Of a stretch of DNA of 64,000 nt, positions 17,099 to 26,504 are shown in pieces. Each line of letters starts with the position of its first letter. The stretch's first letter is position 1. The stretch comes from DASXRA01 sp963737425. GTDB lineage: Bacteria > Actinomycetota > Actinomycetes > Mycobacteriales > Jatrophihabitantaceae. Under the pieces are notes generated by a model that had not been told where the DNA came from, did no database searches, and worked only from the letters and a program-made list of their open reading frames with translations. The position numbers and the translations under genes were made by a program. The DNA is taken from NCBI GenBank assembly GCA_963737425.1, contig CAVTSX010000009.1:744001-808000 (forward strand), in the 5' to 3' direction.

Positions 17099-18844
17099 AT
17101 GCCGATCAACCTGATCAATCTCGAGGCGGTCGGCAAGGCGTACGGGACCACCGTCGTGCTCGACGCCGTGTCACTGGGCATCGCCGACGGCGACCGCATC
17201 GGCGTGGTCGGGCGAAACGGCGGCGGCAAGACCACCCTGCTCCGGCTGATCACCGCCGACGAGACGCCCGACAGCGGGCGCGTCACCCGTACCGGCGGGG
17301 TACACGTCGCAACCGTCTCCCAGGGCGGCGACCTGCCACGTGATGCGAGCGTGCGCGACATCGTCGTCGGCGACGCCGCCGAACACGAGTGGGCCGGCGA
17401 CGCCGCGATCCGCGAGATCCTCAACGGGCTCGGACTGTCCGCGCTCGGCCTCGACACATCCGTCGCTCGCATGTCCGGCGGCGAGCGCCGCCGTGTCGCG
17501 CTCGCCGCTGCCCTTGTGCAGCAGGCAGAACTGCTCGTTCTGGACGAGCCGACGAACCATCTTGACGTCGAGGGAATTACCTGGCTGGCCTCGTACCTGG
17601 TCAACCGTCGCGGCGCGGTGCTCGTCGTCACGCACGACCGCTGGTTCCTCGACATGGTCTGCTCGCGCACCTGGGAGGTCGGCGACGCGACGGTGCGGCA
17701 GTTCGACGGCGGATACGCCGCGTACGTACTCGCCCGGGCCGAACGGGCCCGCCGCGACGAGGCCACCGAGGCGCGGCGGCAGAACCTGCTGCGCAAGGAA
17801 TTGGCGTGGCTGCGGCGCGGGCCGCCCGCCCGCACGTCCAAACCGAAGTTCCGCATCGACGCCGCCGAAGCGCTGATCGAGAACGAGCCGGCGCCCCGAT
17901 CCACCACGGAACTTCGCGCCCTGGCGCAACGCCGACTGGGACGTTCGGTGTACGACGTCGAGGATGTCACGCTCACCCTCGGATCCCGCGCACTACTTCG
18001 CGACATCACCTGGCATGTCGGACCGGGCGACCGTATCGGCATCATCGGCGTGAACGGCTCCGGCAAGACGCATCTGCTGCGCCTGCTGACCGGCGAGGTC
18101 GCGCCCACCTCGGGCACCGTGCGCGTGGGCCAGACCGTCCAGGCCGGGTACCTGTCGCAGGAAGTCGCAGAACTACCCGACCAGCTAAGGGTTATCGAGG
18201 CTGTCCAGGACGTCCGGACCACTGCCGTACTGGGGGGTACGGAACTGTCCGCGACTCAGCTCGCCGAACGGTTCGGCTTCCCGAATGAGCGCCAATGGAC
18301 TCCGGTGGCGGATCTGTCCGGCGGCGAGAGGCGCCGGTTGCAGTTGCTGCGGCTGCTGCTCGCCCAGCCGAACGTCCTGCTACTCGACGAGCCGACCAAC
18401 GACCTCGACACAGACACCCTTGCCGCATTGGAGGATCTGCTTGACTCGTGGGCCGGCACCCTCGTCGTCGTCAGCCACGACCGGTACCTGATCGAGCGCG
18501 TGTGCGATTCGACGGTGGCAATGCTCGGCGACGGATCGCTTGCCGCATTGCCCGGCGGCATCGACGAATACCTCGGGCGGCGAGCGGCCGCATCCGCGCC
18601 TGAGCCGTCAACGTCCCGTCAGCGCAAGGGTGATCCTCGTGCGGCGCGTCGCGAGATCACCCGGCTCGAGCGGCAGATCGCCACCTTGGAAAAACGCGAG
18701 GAGACCCTGCACGCCGAGCTTGTCGAGCATGCAACGGACTACGCGCGGATCACCGAACTCGACGCCCAACTACGCGAGGTGGTGGCAACCCGCGAAGCCG
18801 CCGAGCATGCCTGGCTGGAGCTCGCCGAGGGTCAAGTGCCGTGA
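17099..18844 (+). CDS. ABC-F family ATP-binding protein
   Basis: 581 aa with two ATP-binding cassettes and no membrane segment. The first has Walker A GRNGGGKTT (about 37-45), signature MSGGERRR and LVLDEPTNHLD. The second has GVNGSGKTH, LSGGERRR and LLLDEPTNDLD. An inter-domain linker with conserved Arg/Pro lies near 235-270, and a C-terminal coiled coil at about 505-580 resembles Uup. ABC-F proteins act on the ribosome (translation factors or antibiotic protection); which applies here is uncertain. The frame is open far upstream, but that part mirrors the sedolisin gene; homology begins at the ATG at 17099. Confidence 0.88.
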   Translation: MPINLINLEAVGKAYGTTVVLDAVSLGIADGDRIGVVGRNGGGKTTLLRLITADETPDSGRVTRTGGVHVATVSQGGDLPRDASVRDIVVGDAAEHEWAGDAAIREILNGLGLSALGLDTSVARMSGGERRRVALAAALVQQAELLVLDEPTNHLDVEGITWLASYLVNRRGAVLVVTHDRWFLDMVCSRTWEVGDATVRQFDGGYAAYVLARAERARRDEATEARRQNLLRKELAWLRRGPPARTSKPKFRIDAAEALIENEPAPRSTTELRALAQRRLGRSVYDVEDVTLTLGSRALLRDITWHVGPGDRIGIIGVNGSGKTHLLRLLTGEVAPTSGTVRVGQTVQAGYLSQEVAELPDQLRVIEAVQDVRTTAVLGGTELSATQLAERFGFPNERQWTPVADLSGGERRRLQLLRLLLAQPNVLLLDEPTNDLDTDTLAALEDLLDSWAGTLVVVSHDRYLIERVCDSTVAMLGDGSLAALPGGIDEYLGRRAAASAPEPSTSRQRKGDPRAARREITRLERQIATLEKREETLHAELVEHATDYARITELDAQLREVVATREAAEHAWLELAEGQVP

Positions 18845-18871
18845 CGCCGGCCGGTGCGCTGTAATGGCGTG

Positions 18872-21238
18872 ATGGCGTCCTCACTGACGACGTGGCTTTC
18901 GGGCCTCACCCAGCCCGAGCTGGGCGCCGTCATGTCCCGCCGGGCCGACGTCCTGCGCGGACCCGAGCCACGCGGCCTGAGCGAGGTGACCGAGCGGCTG
19001 CAGCATCCCGCCTCCGTGTTCGAGGCGCTGAACTCGCTCGGCGTGCCGCACCTGCAAGCGATCGAGGCGCTACTGGCACTCGGCCACGGCCCCGGTGCGC
19101 CGCAACTGGCCGAGCTGCTCGACTCCGGCGCGGATCCGAAGCACGAGGCGAATGTCGACGCTGTGCTCGCCGATCTGAGCGATTACGCCCTCGTGTGGCC
19201 CGACCCCGATGGCCGGCTGCGCTACGCAGTGTCGCTTCGCCAAGCGTTCCCCGATCCGCTCGGACTCGGCCTTCCGGCCCGGGCGCTCCTCAACGACCTC
19301 ACCATCGCCATCCTCTCCACCATTCAGAAGCGACTCGGGCTGCCGCGCGGCGGCAAGAAGCGCGCCGCAGTCGACTCGATCGTCGAACGCCTGAGCGACG
19401 CTGCCTTCGTACGGCAACGGATCAAGGAGCTACCCGAATCCGCTCGCGAGCACCTGGTGCGTCTCGCCGAGAGCGCCGAGAGCGCCGAGAGCTTCGACGA
19501 CGACCCCGTTTACGACATCCGTCAGTACGATTCGCAGCGCGCAGCCGAACTCGTCCTTGCCGAGAGCGGGCTACTCCTCCAATCCGTATGGGGCCCGTAC
19601 ATGTCACTTCCCGCGGAGGTCGCTCGCGCACTGCGCGGCGACGAGTTCCGCGCGCCGTTCACCCCGCACCGTCCGGAGATCGAGTGGGACGCCGTCGGGG
19701 TCGAAGCGGTTGAGAACGAGGCGGGCGTCCGGGCAGCCGATTTCGCCGAGCGGGCCGCCTCGCTGCTCGACCTCGTCGCGGCGAAGCCGCTCGCCCTTGT
19801 GAAGTCGGGCGGCGTGGGCGCCCGCGAACTGGCGCGAGTAGCCAAGGCGGTCGGTGCGACCGAGTCGCTGACCCGGCTGGTCATCGAACTGGCCGGTGCA
19901 TCCGGCCTGCTCGACGCGCACGGCGACGGCGCGATGGTCACGTCCGCCTATGACGCCTGGCGCGAGCAGGAACCAGCCCGGCGCCTGGTTCCTCTGCTGT
20001 CGGCCTGGTGGGTGTTGCCGGCGACGCCGACCTCGCCGCGCGACCAGGACGGCAAGGCGATCGCGGCCCTTGCATCACGCCCACCCTGCGATTCCTGCGT
20101 GCGCGGGCGGCGGACCGCGATGACCGTGCTCGCCTCGGCGCCCGACGGGCACGGCGCACGTGACGCCGCAGCGATCGCCCGCGCCGCGTGGTGGACCCAT
20201 CCGACCATCCATCTACCTCGTGCGTCGGACGACGGGCCGGCGTTCGCGTGCACCGAGGCCGAGACGATCGGCGTGATCGCCCGCGGCGCTGTCACCAGCG
20301 TCGGGCGCGCCTTGCTGTCCGGGGACGATGCGCTGCTCCCCGCCGCGCTGGACGAGTTGCTGCCCGAGTCGACGCAGACCGCGTCCTTCGGCTCTGACCT
20401 GACCGTCGTCGTGAGCGGCGCGCCGTCGGCCCGGGTGCGCGCGCTGCTCGACGGCTGCGCTGACCGCGAGGGCCGCGGTGCCGCCACCGTCTGGCGATTC
20501 ACGCCGGCGAGCGTCCGGCGGGCCCTCGATGCCGGCACAGCCGCGGACGATCTCTCGCGCGAACTCGGCGACATCGCCTCGACCGGGCTGCCGCAGCCGC
20601 TGCGTTACCTGATCGGCGACGTGGCCCGCCGTCACGGCCATCTGCGGGTGACGGCCGCGACGTCCTGCGTCCACTCCCCCGACGAGGCGCTGCTGGCCGA
20701 GGTGGTCGCACACCGCAAGCTGCGCCCGCTCGGGCTGCGGCTGCTCGCGCCGACCGTCGCCGTCGGCCGCGCGTCCGTCCGCGACACGATCTCCGCATTG
20801 CGAACGGCCGGATACCTGCCACTCGGCGAGCGCAGCGACGGGGTCGTGGAGCTGGAGCGTCCGGGCAACGCCCGCGCTGCCCCCCGGCGCCAGCACGTGC
20901 CGCGGTCGCGCGATGCACCTCGCCTGAATGCCCAGCAGGTTGCCGCGCGGCTGCTCGCGGCTCCCGCGTCGGCGCCCGACACCGCGCCGTCCGGCACCGA
21001 GGAGCTGGTCGGCGAATTCGCCGACGGCCTGAGCACGGCGGAGATCCGCCAGCTCGCGCACGCCATCGACGAGAGCCTGCCCATCCGCATCGAGTACCAG
21101 GCCGCGACGGGCGGCTACACCTCTCGGGTGGTCAGCGATCTGCAGATCGAGCCGCCGTTCCTCGTGGGATGGTGCCACCTGCGCAACGCCGAGCGAATGT
21201 TCACCCTCGCGCGCATCCAGTCCGCCACCGCCCTCTAG
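18872..21238 (+). CDS. Helicase-associated / WYL-domain protein
   Basis: 788 aa, resembling the actinobacterial helicase-associated proteins typified by M. tuberculosis Rv0862c. An N-terminal winged-helix-rich region (1-230) is followed by a Helicase_C_3/XPB-like region in the second half (ELSGDD-type motifs are degenerate; no Walker A or DEAD box is visible). The C-terminus is a WYL-like domain (AIDESLPIRIEYQAATGGYTSR...PPFLVGWCHLRNAERMFTLARI). It is therefore probably not an ATPase but a DNA-binding or ligand-sensing partner. In mycobacteria the partner XPB helicase is adjacent; none is seen here. Confidence 0.65.
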   Translation: MASSLTTWLSGLTQPELGAVMSRRADVLRGPEPRGLSEVTERLQHPASVFEALNSLGVPHLQAIEALLALGHGPGAPQLAELLDSGADPKHEANVDAVLADLSDYALVWPDPDGRLRYAVSLRQAFPDPLGLGLPARALLNDLTIAILSTIQKRLGLPRGGKKRAAVDSIVERLSDAAFVRQRIKELPESAREHLVRLAESAESAESFDDDPVYDIRQYDSQRAAELVLAESGLLLQSVWGPYMSLPAEVARALRGDEFRAPFTPHRPEIEWDAVGVEAVENEAGVRAADFAERAASLLDLVAAKPLALVKSGGVGARELARVAKAVGATESLTRLVIELAGASGLLDAHGDGAMVTSAYDAWREQEPARRLVPLLSAWWVLPATPTSPRDQDGKAIAALASRPPCDSCVRGRRTAMTVLASAPDGHGARDAAAIARAAWWTHPTIHLPRASDDGPAFACTEAETIGVIARGAVTSVGRALLSGDDALLPAALDELLPESTQTASFGSDLTVVVSGAPSARVRALLDGCADREGRGAATVWRFTPASVRRALDAGTAADDLSRELGDIASTGLPQPLRYLIGDVARRHGHLRVTAATSCVHSPDEALLAEVVAHRKLRPLGLRLLAPTVAVGRASVRDTISALRTAGYLPLGERSDGVVELERPGNARAAPRRQHVPRSRDAPRLNAQQVAARLLAAPASAPDTAPSGTEELVGEFADGLSTAEIRQLAHAIDESLPIRIEYQAATGGYTSRVVSDLQIEPPFLVGWCHLRNAERMFTLARIQSATAL

Positions 21239-21254
21239 CCCGGCCGCCCCTTTC

Positions 21255-21326
21255 CGTTGAGTGGTGCGTTTGGGCTTGAGTGGTGCGTTACAACGCACCA
21301 CTCGACGGATAACGCACCACTCAACG
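21255..21326. repeat. Nested double hairpin built from GTTGAGTGGTGCGTT repeats
   Basis: Two direct copies of GAGTGGTGCGTT (21255-21270 and 21276-21289) are followed by two inverted copies (21292-21306 and 21311-21326). The outer pair gives a perfect 16-bp stem and the inner pair a 12-bp stem. It lies between the convergent helicase-associated gene (stop 21238) and the DUF559 gene (stop 21342), so it can act as a bidirectional terminator. Single copies of the motif recur at 22056-22068 and 56371-56385. Confidence 0.85.
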
Positions 21327-21341
21327 AGACAGACGGGGAGG

Positions 21342-21986
21342 TCAGCGGGACGGGCGACGGCGGAACGCATCAGGGTCACGCTCGACGAGCACGCTGCGGA
21401 CGAGGCTTGCCACCTGATCCGGATGGCGAAACACCTGCGTAGGCCCGAAGGTGATCACCCGCCAGCCTTCCACCTGGTAGTCCAGATCGCGGGTGATGTC
21501 GCGGCGCATGCGGTCCGGACGGGCATGGTCGGCCCCGTTGTACTCGAGGGCAAGCCGCGCTGCCGGGTAGTGCAGGTCAGGCTCGGCCAGCCACTCGCCG
21601 TGCGCGGAGTGAATGGGTGCGTTGACCTCTGGCGGCGGCAGCCCGCCGCCGACCAGCGCGTATCGCAGATGGCTCTCCGGACGCGACCGGGCGCGCGCGT
21701 CGAGCAGCGGCAACGCCGCCCGGGCCTTGAGCACGCCGCGGCGGCGAAATGGCCTCCGACTGGCCGCCACGTCGCGCGGCAGCACCGGTGCACACGGAAC
21801 GATCAACTCGACCGGCTGCGCAGGCAGTTCGGGAAGCCACAGGCCGTGCAACGCGGCAGCGGACAGACCGCCGATCACCGTGCCGGCCGGCAGAACCTGC
21901 AGCAACGCTGCGCATCGCGCGGCGAGGCAGTCGACGTCGTCCGCGAAGCGCCACAGCCCGCGGCTCACCTGTACGAGCTCACTCAC
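21342..21986 (-). CDS. DUF559-type protein with AbiEi-like N-terminus
   Basis: 214 aa. The C-terminal half matches the DUF559/Vsr-like nuclease fold: RPESHLRYALVGGGLPPPEVN, EPDLHYPAARLALEYNGADH (PD-(D/E)xK-like D, then E-Y-N) and VEGWRVITFGPTQVFRHPD. The N-terminal half resembles the winged-helix part of AbiEi-type antitoxins (GTVIGGLSAAALHGLWLPE). Such proteins are very common and multicopy in Actinobacteria; their function is not established. No partner toxin gene is adjacent. Confidence 0.7.
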   Translation of the reverse strand: MSELVQVSRGLWRFADDVDCLAARCAALLQVLPAGTVIGGLSAAALHGLWLPELPAQPVELIVPCAPVLPRDVAASRRPFRRRGVLKARAALPLLDARARSRPESHLRYALVGGGLPPPEVNAPIHSAHGEWLAEPDLHYPAARLALEYNGADHARPDRMRRDITRDLDYQVEGWRVITFGPTQVFRHPDQVASLVRSVLVERDPDAFRRRPSR

Positions 21987-22071
21987 CGCCCGAGTGTGGC
22001 CGATTTGCGCCGGGCCGCGCGGCGACTATCCACAGCCCCGCCGCCCGTGTCTCGCTGAGTGGTGCGTTTAG

Positions 22072-22117
22072 CGTTGAGTCCTTCATGGCCGGCTCGGCGG
22101 CCATGAAGGGCTCAACG
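22072..22117. terminator. Strong hairpin containing the kmo stop codon
   Basis: 20-bp arms with one mismatch (CGTTGAGTCCTTCATGGCCG at 22072-22091 and its complement at 22098-22117) and a 6-nt loop. The kmo TGA (22112-22114) lies inside the right arm. It begins just after a single GAGTGGTGCGTT motif and ends the kynurenine operon. Confidence 0.75.
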
Positions 22118-23392
22118 GGAAAGACGGCGGCGGGCCAGCTTCGCGGCCCCGAGCGCGACCAGGGCCGCCCCCAACAGCGCGAAGTTCTGGCGGCGGATGC
22201 GGGCGGGTATCTGCGAGTACGGCATCGTCGTGAACGACACCAGTTCGTAGCGCGACACGTAGCGCCCGGCGAGGCGGCGTTCGAGGGCGTGCTGCGCGGC
22301 CACCTTCAGCTGGAACGTCCGCGAGTTGACCTTGTCGCGCATCTCGACGAAATTCTCCAGCGCCATAGCGGCAATCGCGTCAGTGTTCGGCTTGCGTCGT
22401 TGCTCGTAGCGCCGCAGCGCGCTGCCCCAATGCCCGCCCGCCTCGTCAAGGCATTCGTCGAGCTCGATGCAATCCTCGAACGCGCAGTTGGCACCCTGGC
22501 CGAAGAACGGCACGATCGCGTGCGCGGCATCGCCGACGAGCCCCACGTGCCCGCGACTCCACGGCCAGCTCCGCACCGTGACGAGTGAGCCGACCGGATT
22601 GTGCAGGTAGTCGTCGACGAGCGACGGCATCAGGTCGACCACGTCCGGGTATTGCGCGCGAAACTCGGCGCAGATTCGATCCGACGTGTCGAGCGCGGCA
22701 AACGCCGACTTCGGCCAGAACAGCGTGCACGTGAAAGAGCGGTCCAGGTTCGGCAGCGCAATCATCATCGACGAGCCGCGCGGCCAGATGTGCAACGCGC
22801 CCGGGTCAAGGGCGAATTCGCCGCCACGCGCGGGAATCGTCAGCTCCTTGTACCCGTGCTCGAGAAAATCCTCGTGCGCCTCGACCTGAAGCGCCCTCCG
22901 TACCGCGGAGTATGCACCGTCGCAGGCGAGCACCACGTCGGCCGCCACACCGCGCTGCCCGTCAGGGGTCTCGAACTGCAGCACGTCGCGATCGACCGAG
23001 ACGAGCCGGTGCTCGAAGCGCAGGCTGACCCCGGGCGTTGCCTCGGCACAGTCGAGCAACGCGGCGTTCAGTTCGGCCCGGCTGATCGAGTTGATCGCCC
23101 TCGTTCCGTCGGCGCTATAAGGGCGAAAGCTCGGCGACGCGCCCAGGGCGTGCACCATACGCCCCGGCATGGGCAGCGCCCGGGCCAGCGCGGCATCGCG
23201 CAATCCGACCCGTTCGAGGGCAGCCAGCCCGCGGGCCGATATCGCCAGGTTGATCGAACGCCCTCGCTCAGCGCCGACGAGCCGCGGGTCCGGACGCCGC
23301 TCGTAGACGGCGACCTGCACACCACGCCGGCCCAGCAAGGTGGCCAACAGGCAGCCGGCCAGACCGGCGCCGACCACCACGGACTCAGACAT
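22112..23392 (-). CDS. kmo: Kynurenine 3-monooxygenase
   Basis: 426 aa FAD-dependent aromatic hydroxylase that converts L-kynurenine to 3-hydroxykynurenine with NADPH and O2. It has the FAD-binding VVGAGLAGCLLATLLGRRG at residues 6-24, the ribityl-binding GLVGDAAHAIVPFFGQGANCAFED (about 291-314), and a hydrophobic C-terminal helix (FALLGAALVALGAAKLA) as in other KMOs, which anchors or shapes the active site. It is the last gene of the operon, and its start overlaps the kynU 3' end by 8 nt. Confidence 0.93.
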   Translation of the reverse strand: MSESVVVGAGLAGCLLATLLGRRGVQVAVYERRPDPRLVGAERGRSINLAISARGLAALERVGLRDAALARALPMPGRMVHALGASPSFRPYSADGTRAINSISRAELNAALLDCAEATPGVSLRFEHRLVSVDRDVLQFETPDGQRGVAADVVLACDGAYSAVRRALQVEAHEDFLEHGYKELTIPARGGEFALDPGALHIWPRGSSMMIALPNLDRSFTCTLFWPKSAFAALDTSDRICAEFRAQYPDVVDLMPSLVDDYLHNPVGSLVTVRSWPWSRGHVGLVGDAAHAIVPFFGQGANCAFEDCIELDECLDEAGGHWGSALRRYEQRRKPNTDAIAAMALENFVEMRDKVNSRTFQLKVAAQHALERRLAGRYVSRYELVSFTTMPYSQIPARIRRQNFALLGAALVALGAAKLARRRLSR

Positions 23393-24626
23393 GGCGAAGC
23401 GCCTCGGCCGCGCGCCAGCAGTCGTGGAACGTGCAGTACAGCGGCGCTGGCGCGAGCCGGATCACGTCCGGCTCGCGATGATCGGCGATTATCCCGTGCG
23501 AATCGCGCAATTCTCGCGACACCGCCGCCGCGCCAGGGACGCGCACCGACAGTTGCGCGCCCCGGCGCTCGGGCTCGCGTGGTGTGAGGATCTCGAACCC
23601 GTCCAGCAGCGATTCGAGGTAGCCGGTAAGGCGGATGCTCTTGGCACGTAGTTGCGCCAGGCCAACAGCGTCGAACACCTCCAGGGACGCAAGCACCGGC
23701 GCCAACGCCAGGATCGGCGGATTCGACAGCTGCCAGGAATCTGCCGTGTATACCGGGTCAATCACCGGGCCCATAGCGAAACGCGTTGCGGGTTTACTCC
23801 CCCACCAGCCGGCGAGCTTGGGCAGCGACCGATCGGCAAGATGCCGCTCGTGCACAAAGCATCCGGCCACCGCGCCGGGCCCCGCGTTCAGGTACTTGTA
23901 CGTGCACCACGCGGCCCAGTCGACGCCCCAGTCATGCAATGCCAGCGGTACATTGCCGGCCGCATGCGCGAGATCCCAACCCACGACGGCGCCCGCGGCG
24001 CGCCCGGCAGCAGTAATCGCAGCAATATCGAGGAATTCGCCGGACAGGTAGTTGACGCCACCGAGCAGCACGAGGGCAACCCGCGAGCCGTCCTCGCGCA
24101 GGAACGCGACGATATCGTCGCTCCGCAAAGCAGATTCGCCCGACCGGGGACGCAGCCGGATCACCGCCGAGTCGGGGTCGTAACCGTGCAGTGCCACCTG
24201 ACTGCGCACCGCGTAACTGTCGGACGGGAACGTCGAATCCTCGATGACGATCGCATGCCGCTCGGCCGTCGGGCGGTAGAAGCTGGTCATCATCAGATGC
24301 AGGTTGACGGTCAACGAGTTCATCATGACGACCTCAGCCGGCCGCGCCCCCACCAGGCGCGCCGCCGGCGCACGCAGCAACTCGTGATACGGCAGCCACG
24401 GGCGCTTCGCCTCGAGGTGGCCCTCGACGCCGAGCCGGGCCCAGTCGTCCAGCTCGTTGGTCAGCCGCGACCGGATCGACCGATGCTGCAAGCCGAGAGA
24501 ATTGCCTGCCATATAAGCGGTTTCCGGGTAGTTGCCGCCCGTCGCCGGCGGAATGTGGAACTCGTCGCGCAGGCCGGGGAACCCGTCGGCCGCGTCGAGT
24601 TCGCGCGCGTTCGTCTCGGTGGTCAT
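23385..24626 (-). CDS. kynU: Kynureninase
   Basis: 413 aa PLP enzyme that cleaves 3-hydroxykynurenine to 3-hydroxyanthranilate and alanine. The N-terminal YMAGNSLGLQ motif, the PLP phosphate region (MNSLTVNLHLMMTSFYRP) and the Schiff-base lysine in WCTYKYLNAGPGAVAG (about residue 239) are all present. Its start overlaps the ACMSD gene by 4 nt and its end overlaps kmo, giving tight translational coupling. Confidence 0.95.
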   Translation of the reverse strand: MTTETNARELDAADGFPGLRDEFHIPPATGGNYPETAYMAGNSLGLQHRSIRSRLTNELDDWARLGVEGHLEAKRPWLPYHELLRAPAARLVGARPAEVVMMNSLTVNLHLMMTSFYRPTAERHAIVIEDSTFPSDSYAVRSQVALHGYDPDSAVIRLRPRSGESALRSDDIVAFLREDGSRVALVLLGGVNYLSGEFLDIAAITAAGRAAGAVVGWDLAHAAGNVPLALHDWGVDWAAWCTYKYLNAGPGAVAGCFVHERHLADRSLPKLAGWWGSKPATRFAMGPVIDPVYTADSWQLSNPPILALAPVLASLEVFDAVGLAQLRAKSIRLTGYLESLLDGFEILTPREPERRGAQLSVRVPGAAAVSRELRDSHGIIADHREPDVIRLAPAPLYCTFHDCWRAAEALRHV

Positions 24627-25579
24627 CGCGCCAGATACCGCCGCGCATTGGCGGTCAGGAGACGCTCACGCGACGCGTCGTCCAGGAACGAAGAACCGCG
24701 AACCACGGCACCAACGGGCCGTTCGCCCAACGGGTACGGGTAGTCGCTGCCGACGACCACCTGCTCGACGCCGATCGTGTCGACGAGCAAGCGAAGTGCC
24801 CGCGAGTCGAACACGACCGAGTCGACGAAGAAGCGGCCGACGTAATGCGACGGCGGAAACTGCGAAGTCGCAACAAGGTCGGGCCGTGCCCGCCAGGCGT
24901 TGTCCATCCGCCCTACCCAGAAGGCAAATGATCCACCACCATGGGCGAAACAGATGCGCAACTCGGGGCCGACCTGGTCGAACACGCCGCCCAGGATCAT
25001 CGCCAGAATCGACAGATGCGTCTCGGCCGGCATGCCCGCGAGCCATCGGGCCATCCACCGGTCCAGGCGTGGCGAGTTCGGCATGTCCCACGGATGGACG
25101 AACACGGCGGCACCCAGCGCAGCCGCGTGCTGCAGGAAGGTCACCACCCCGGCATCGTCCAGATCGCGGTCGCCCACGTGGTTGCCGATCTCGACCCCGA
25201 CATGACCCGCGTCGATGCACCGCGACAGCTCGGCGCACGCCGCGTCGGGATCCTGCAGCGGCACCTGGCACATCGGCAGCAAGCGCTCCGGAGCGGCCGA
25301 GCACATCTGCAGCGAGAAGTCGTTGCACAGCCGCGCGATGCGCGCAGCCTCGGCCGCCGGCTGGTCGTAGCAGAAGAACACCGGCGTCGGCGAGAGCACC
25401 TGGACGTCGACCCCGTCAGCATCCATGTCGGCCAGGCGTGCCTCGACGTTCCAGGTATTCCGACCGACATGACGGAACTCGCGCGATCCCATCATGATCA
25501 CCGAATCATCGCGTACCCATGGACCTTCGCTCGGCGTCGAGAGGCCCCGCGGAACGTAGTGCGTATGGACGTCGATCAT
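24623..25579 (-). CDS. 2-amino-3-carboxymuconate-6-semialdehyde decarboxylase (ACMSD)
   Basis: 318 aa amidohydrolase-fold metal-dependent decarboxylase. It removes CO2 from ACMS to give 2-aminomuconate semialdehyde, steering carbon away from spontaneous quinolinate (NAD) formation. Metal ligands are in place: MIDVHTHYVP at the N-terminus, FVHPWDMP, FAHGGGSFAFW and GSDYPYPLGE near the C-terminus. Length is close to that of P. fluorescens NbaD. It lies between haaO and kynU with 4-nt overlaps on both sides. Confidence 0.92.
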   Translation of the reverse strand: MIDVHTHYVPRGLSTPSEGPWVRDDSVIMMGSREFRHVGRNTWNVEARLADMDADGVDVQVLSPTPVFFCYDQPAAEAARIARLCNDFSLQMCSAAPERLLPMCQVPLQDPDAACAELSRCIDAGHVGVEIGNHVGDRDLDDAGVVTFLQHAAALGAAVFVHPWDMPNSPRLDRWMARWLAGMPAETHLSILAMILGGVFDQVGPELRICFAHGGGSFAFWVGRMDNAWRARPDLVATSQFPPSHYVGRFFVDSVVFDSRALRLLVDTIGVEQVVVGSDYPYPLGERPVGAVVRGSSFLDDASRERLLTANARRYLAR

Positions 25580-26094
25580 TTACCGGGATGCACCGTGCCG
25601 CACTGCGTACACGTCCGCGCGACCACGTCGTCGTAGAACGCGGTGAAGATCGGCGGCAGATCAGCAGCGATGTCCCGTACCTGCAGTTCGACCTCGTGCA
25701 CCAGCGCATTGCAGTTCCCGCAGTACCACTGGAACTTCTCCAGCGTGCCTTCATCGCGGATGCGCTCGAGTACCAGTCCGATCGAGCCCGCCTCCGGCCG
25801 CTGCGGCGAGTGCGGCGTGTCGCGCGGCAGCAACCACATATCGCCTTCGTGGATGTCGACCCGCGCCGGACCGTCAGCAGTCATCAGGTTGACGTGCATG
25901 TTGCCGCGCACCTGGTAGAACCACTCCTCGTAAGGGTCGACGTGGAAGTCGGTGCGCTGGTTCGGCCCACCCACCACCATGACGATGAAGTCGCCCGTCC
26001 CGGTGAACATCTGCTTGTTGTTCACCGGTGGCTTGAGCAGGTGCTCGTTGTCCTTGATCCATTGGGCAAAGTTGATCGCCGGCGCGATTGTCAT
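25576..26094 (-). CDS. haaO: 3-hydroxyanthranilate 3,4-dioxygenase
   Basis: 172 aa cupin ring-cleavage enzyme that opens 3-hydroxyanthranilate to ACMS using Fe(II). The active-site pattern is visible in GGPNQRTDFHVDPYEEWFYQVRG (His, Glu) with the second His in PRDTPHSPQRPEAGS. Residues about 125-170 carry two CxxC pairs (CGNC and CTQCG), the rubredoxin-like iron site typical of bacterial rather than animal enzymes. It overlaps its neighbours by 4 nt on both sides. Confidence 0.95.
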   Translation of the reverse strand: MTIAPAINFAQWIKDNEHLLKPPVNNKQMFTGTGDFIVMVVGGPNQRTDFHVDPYEEWFYQVRGNMHVNLMTADGPARVDIHEGDMWLLPRDTPHSPQRPEAGSIGLVLERIRDEGTLEKFQWYCGNCNALVHEVELQVRDIAADLPPIFTAFYDDVVARTCTQCGTVHPGK

Positions 26095-26504
26095 GAGCGA
26101 CCTCTCTCGACATAGGCAACCGCCTGCATCTCGATCAGCAGGTGCGGATGCGGCAACTGGTGAACGGCCACCGTAGTGCGAGTCGGCCCGCTCTCATCGA
26201 AGTACTCGGCATACACCTCGTTGTAGCCGCCGAAGTCGTTCATCGACACGAGATACGTCGTAACCTGCACGAGGTCGCCGAGGTCGGCTCCCACTGACTG
26301 CAGGATATTGCGGACGTTCTCGATCACTGCGCGGGTCTGCGCCCGAATGTCGAGGGTGGTCGTGCCCAGCGAATCGGCCGAGGCACCGACGATCGAGTTA
26401 TCGGCAAGGCGCGCGCTCGTGCCCGACACGTAGGCGAAATCGCCGACGACCTTGACGTGGGGGAATCGCCCGCGTGGTACGGCCATTCCGTGCACCAGCG
26501 TCAC
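26091..26504 (-). CDS. RidA/YjgF-family 2-aminomuconate deaminase
   Basis: About 137 aa RidA fold. PRGRFPHVKVVGDFAYVSGTSAR and RTTVAVHQLPHPHLLIEMQAVAYVERG match the 2-aminomuconate deaminases AmnD/NbaF more closely than generic RidA. It should hydrolyse 2-aminomuconate to 4-oxalocrotonate and ammonia. The start is set at a GTG that overlaps the dehydrogenase stop by 4 nt, the same junction used elsewhere in the operon; an ATG at 26486 and a GTG at 26516 are alternatives. Confidence 0.82.
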   Translation of the reverse strand: MTLVHGMAVPRGRFPHVKVVGDFAYVSGTSARLADNSIVGASADSLGTTTLDIRAQTRAVIENVRNILQSVGADLGDLVQVTTYLVSMNDFGGYNEVYAEYFDESGPTRTTVAVHQLPHPHLLIEMQAVAYVERGRS

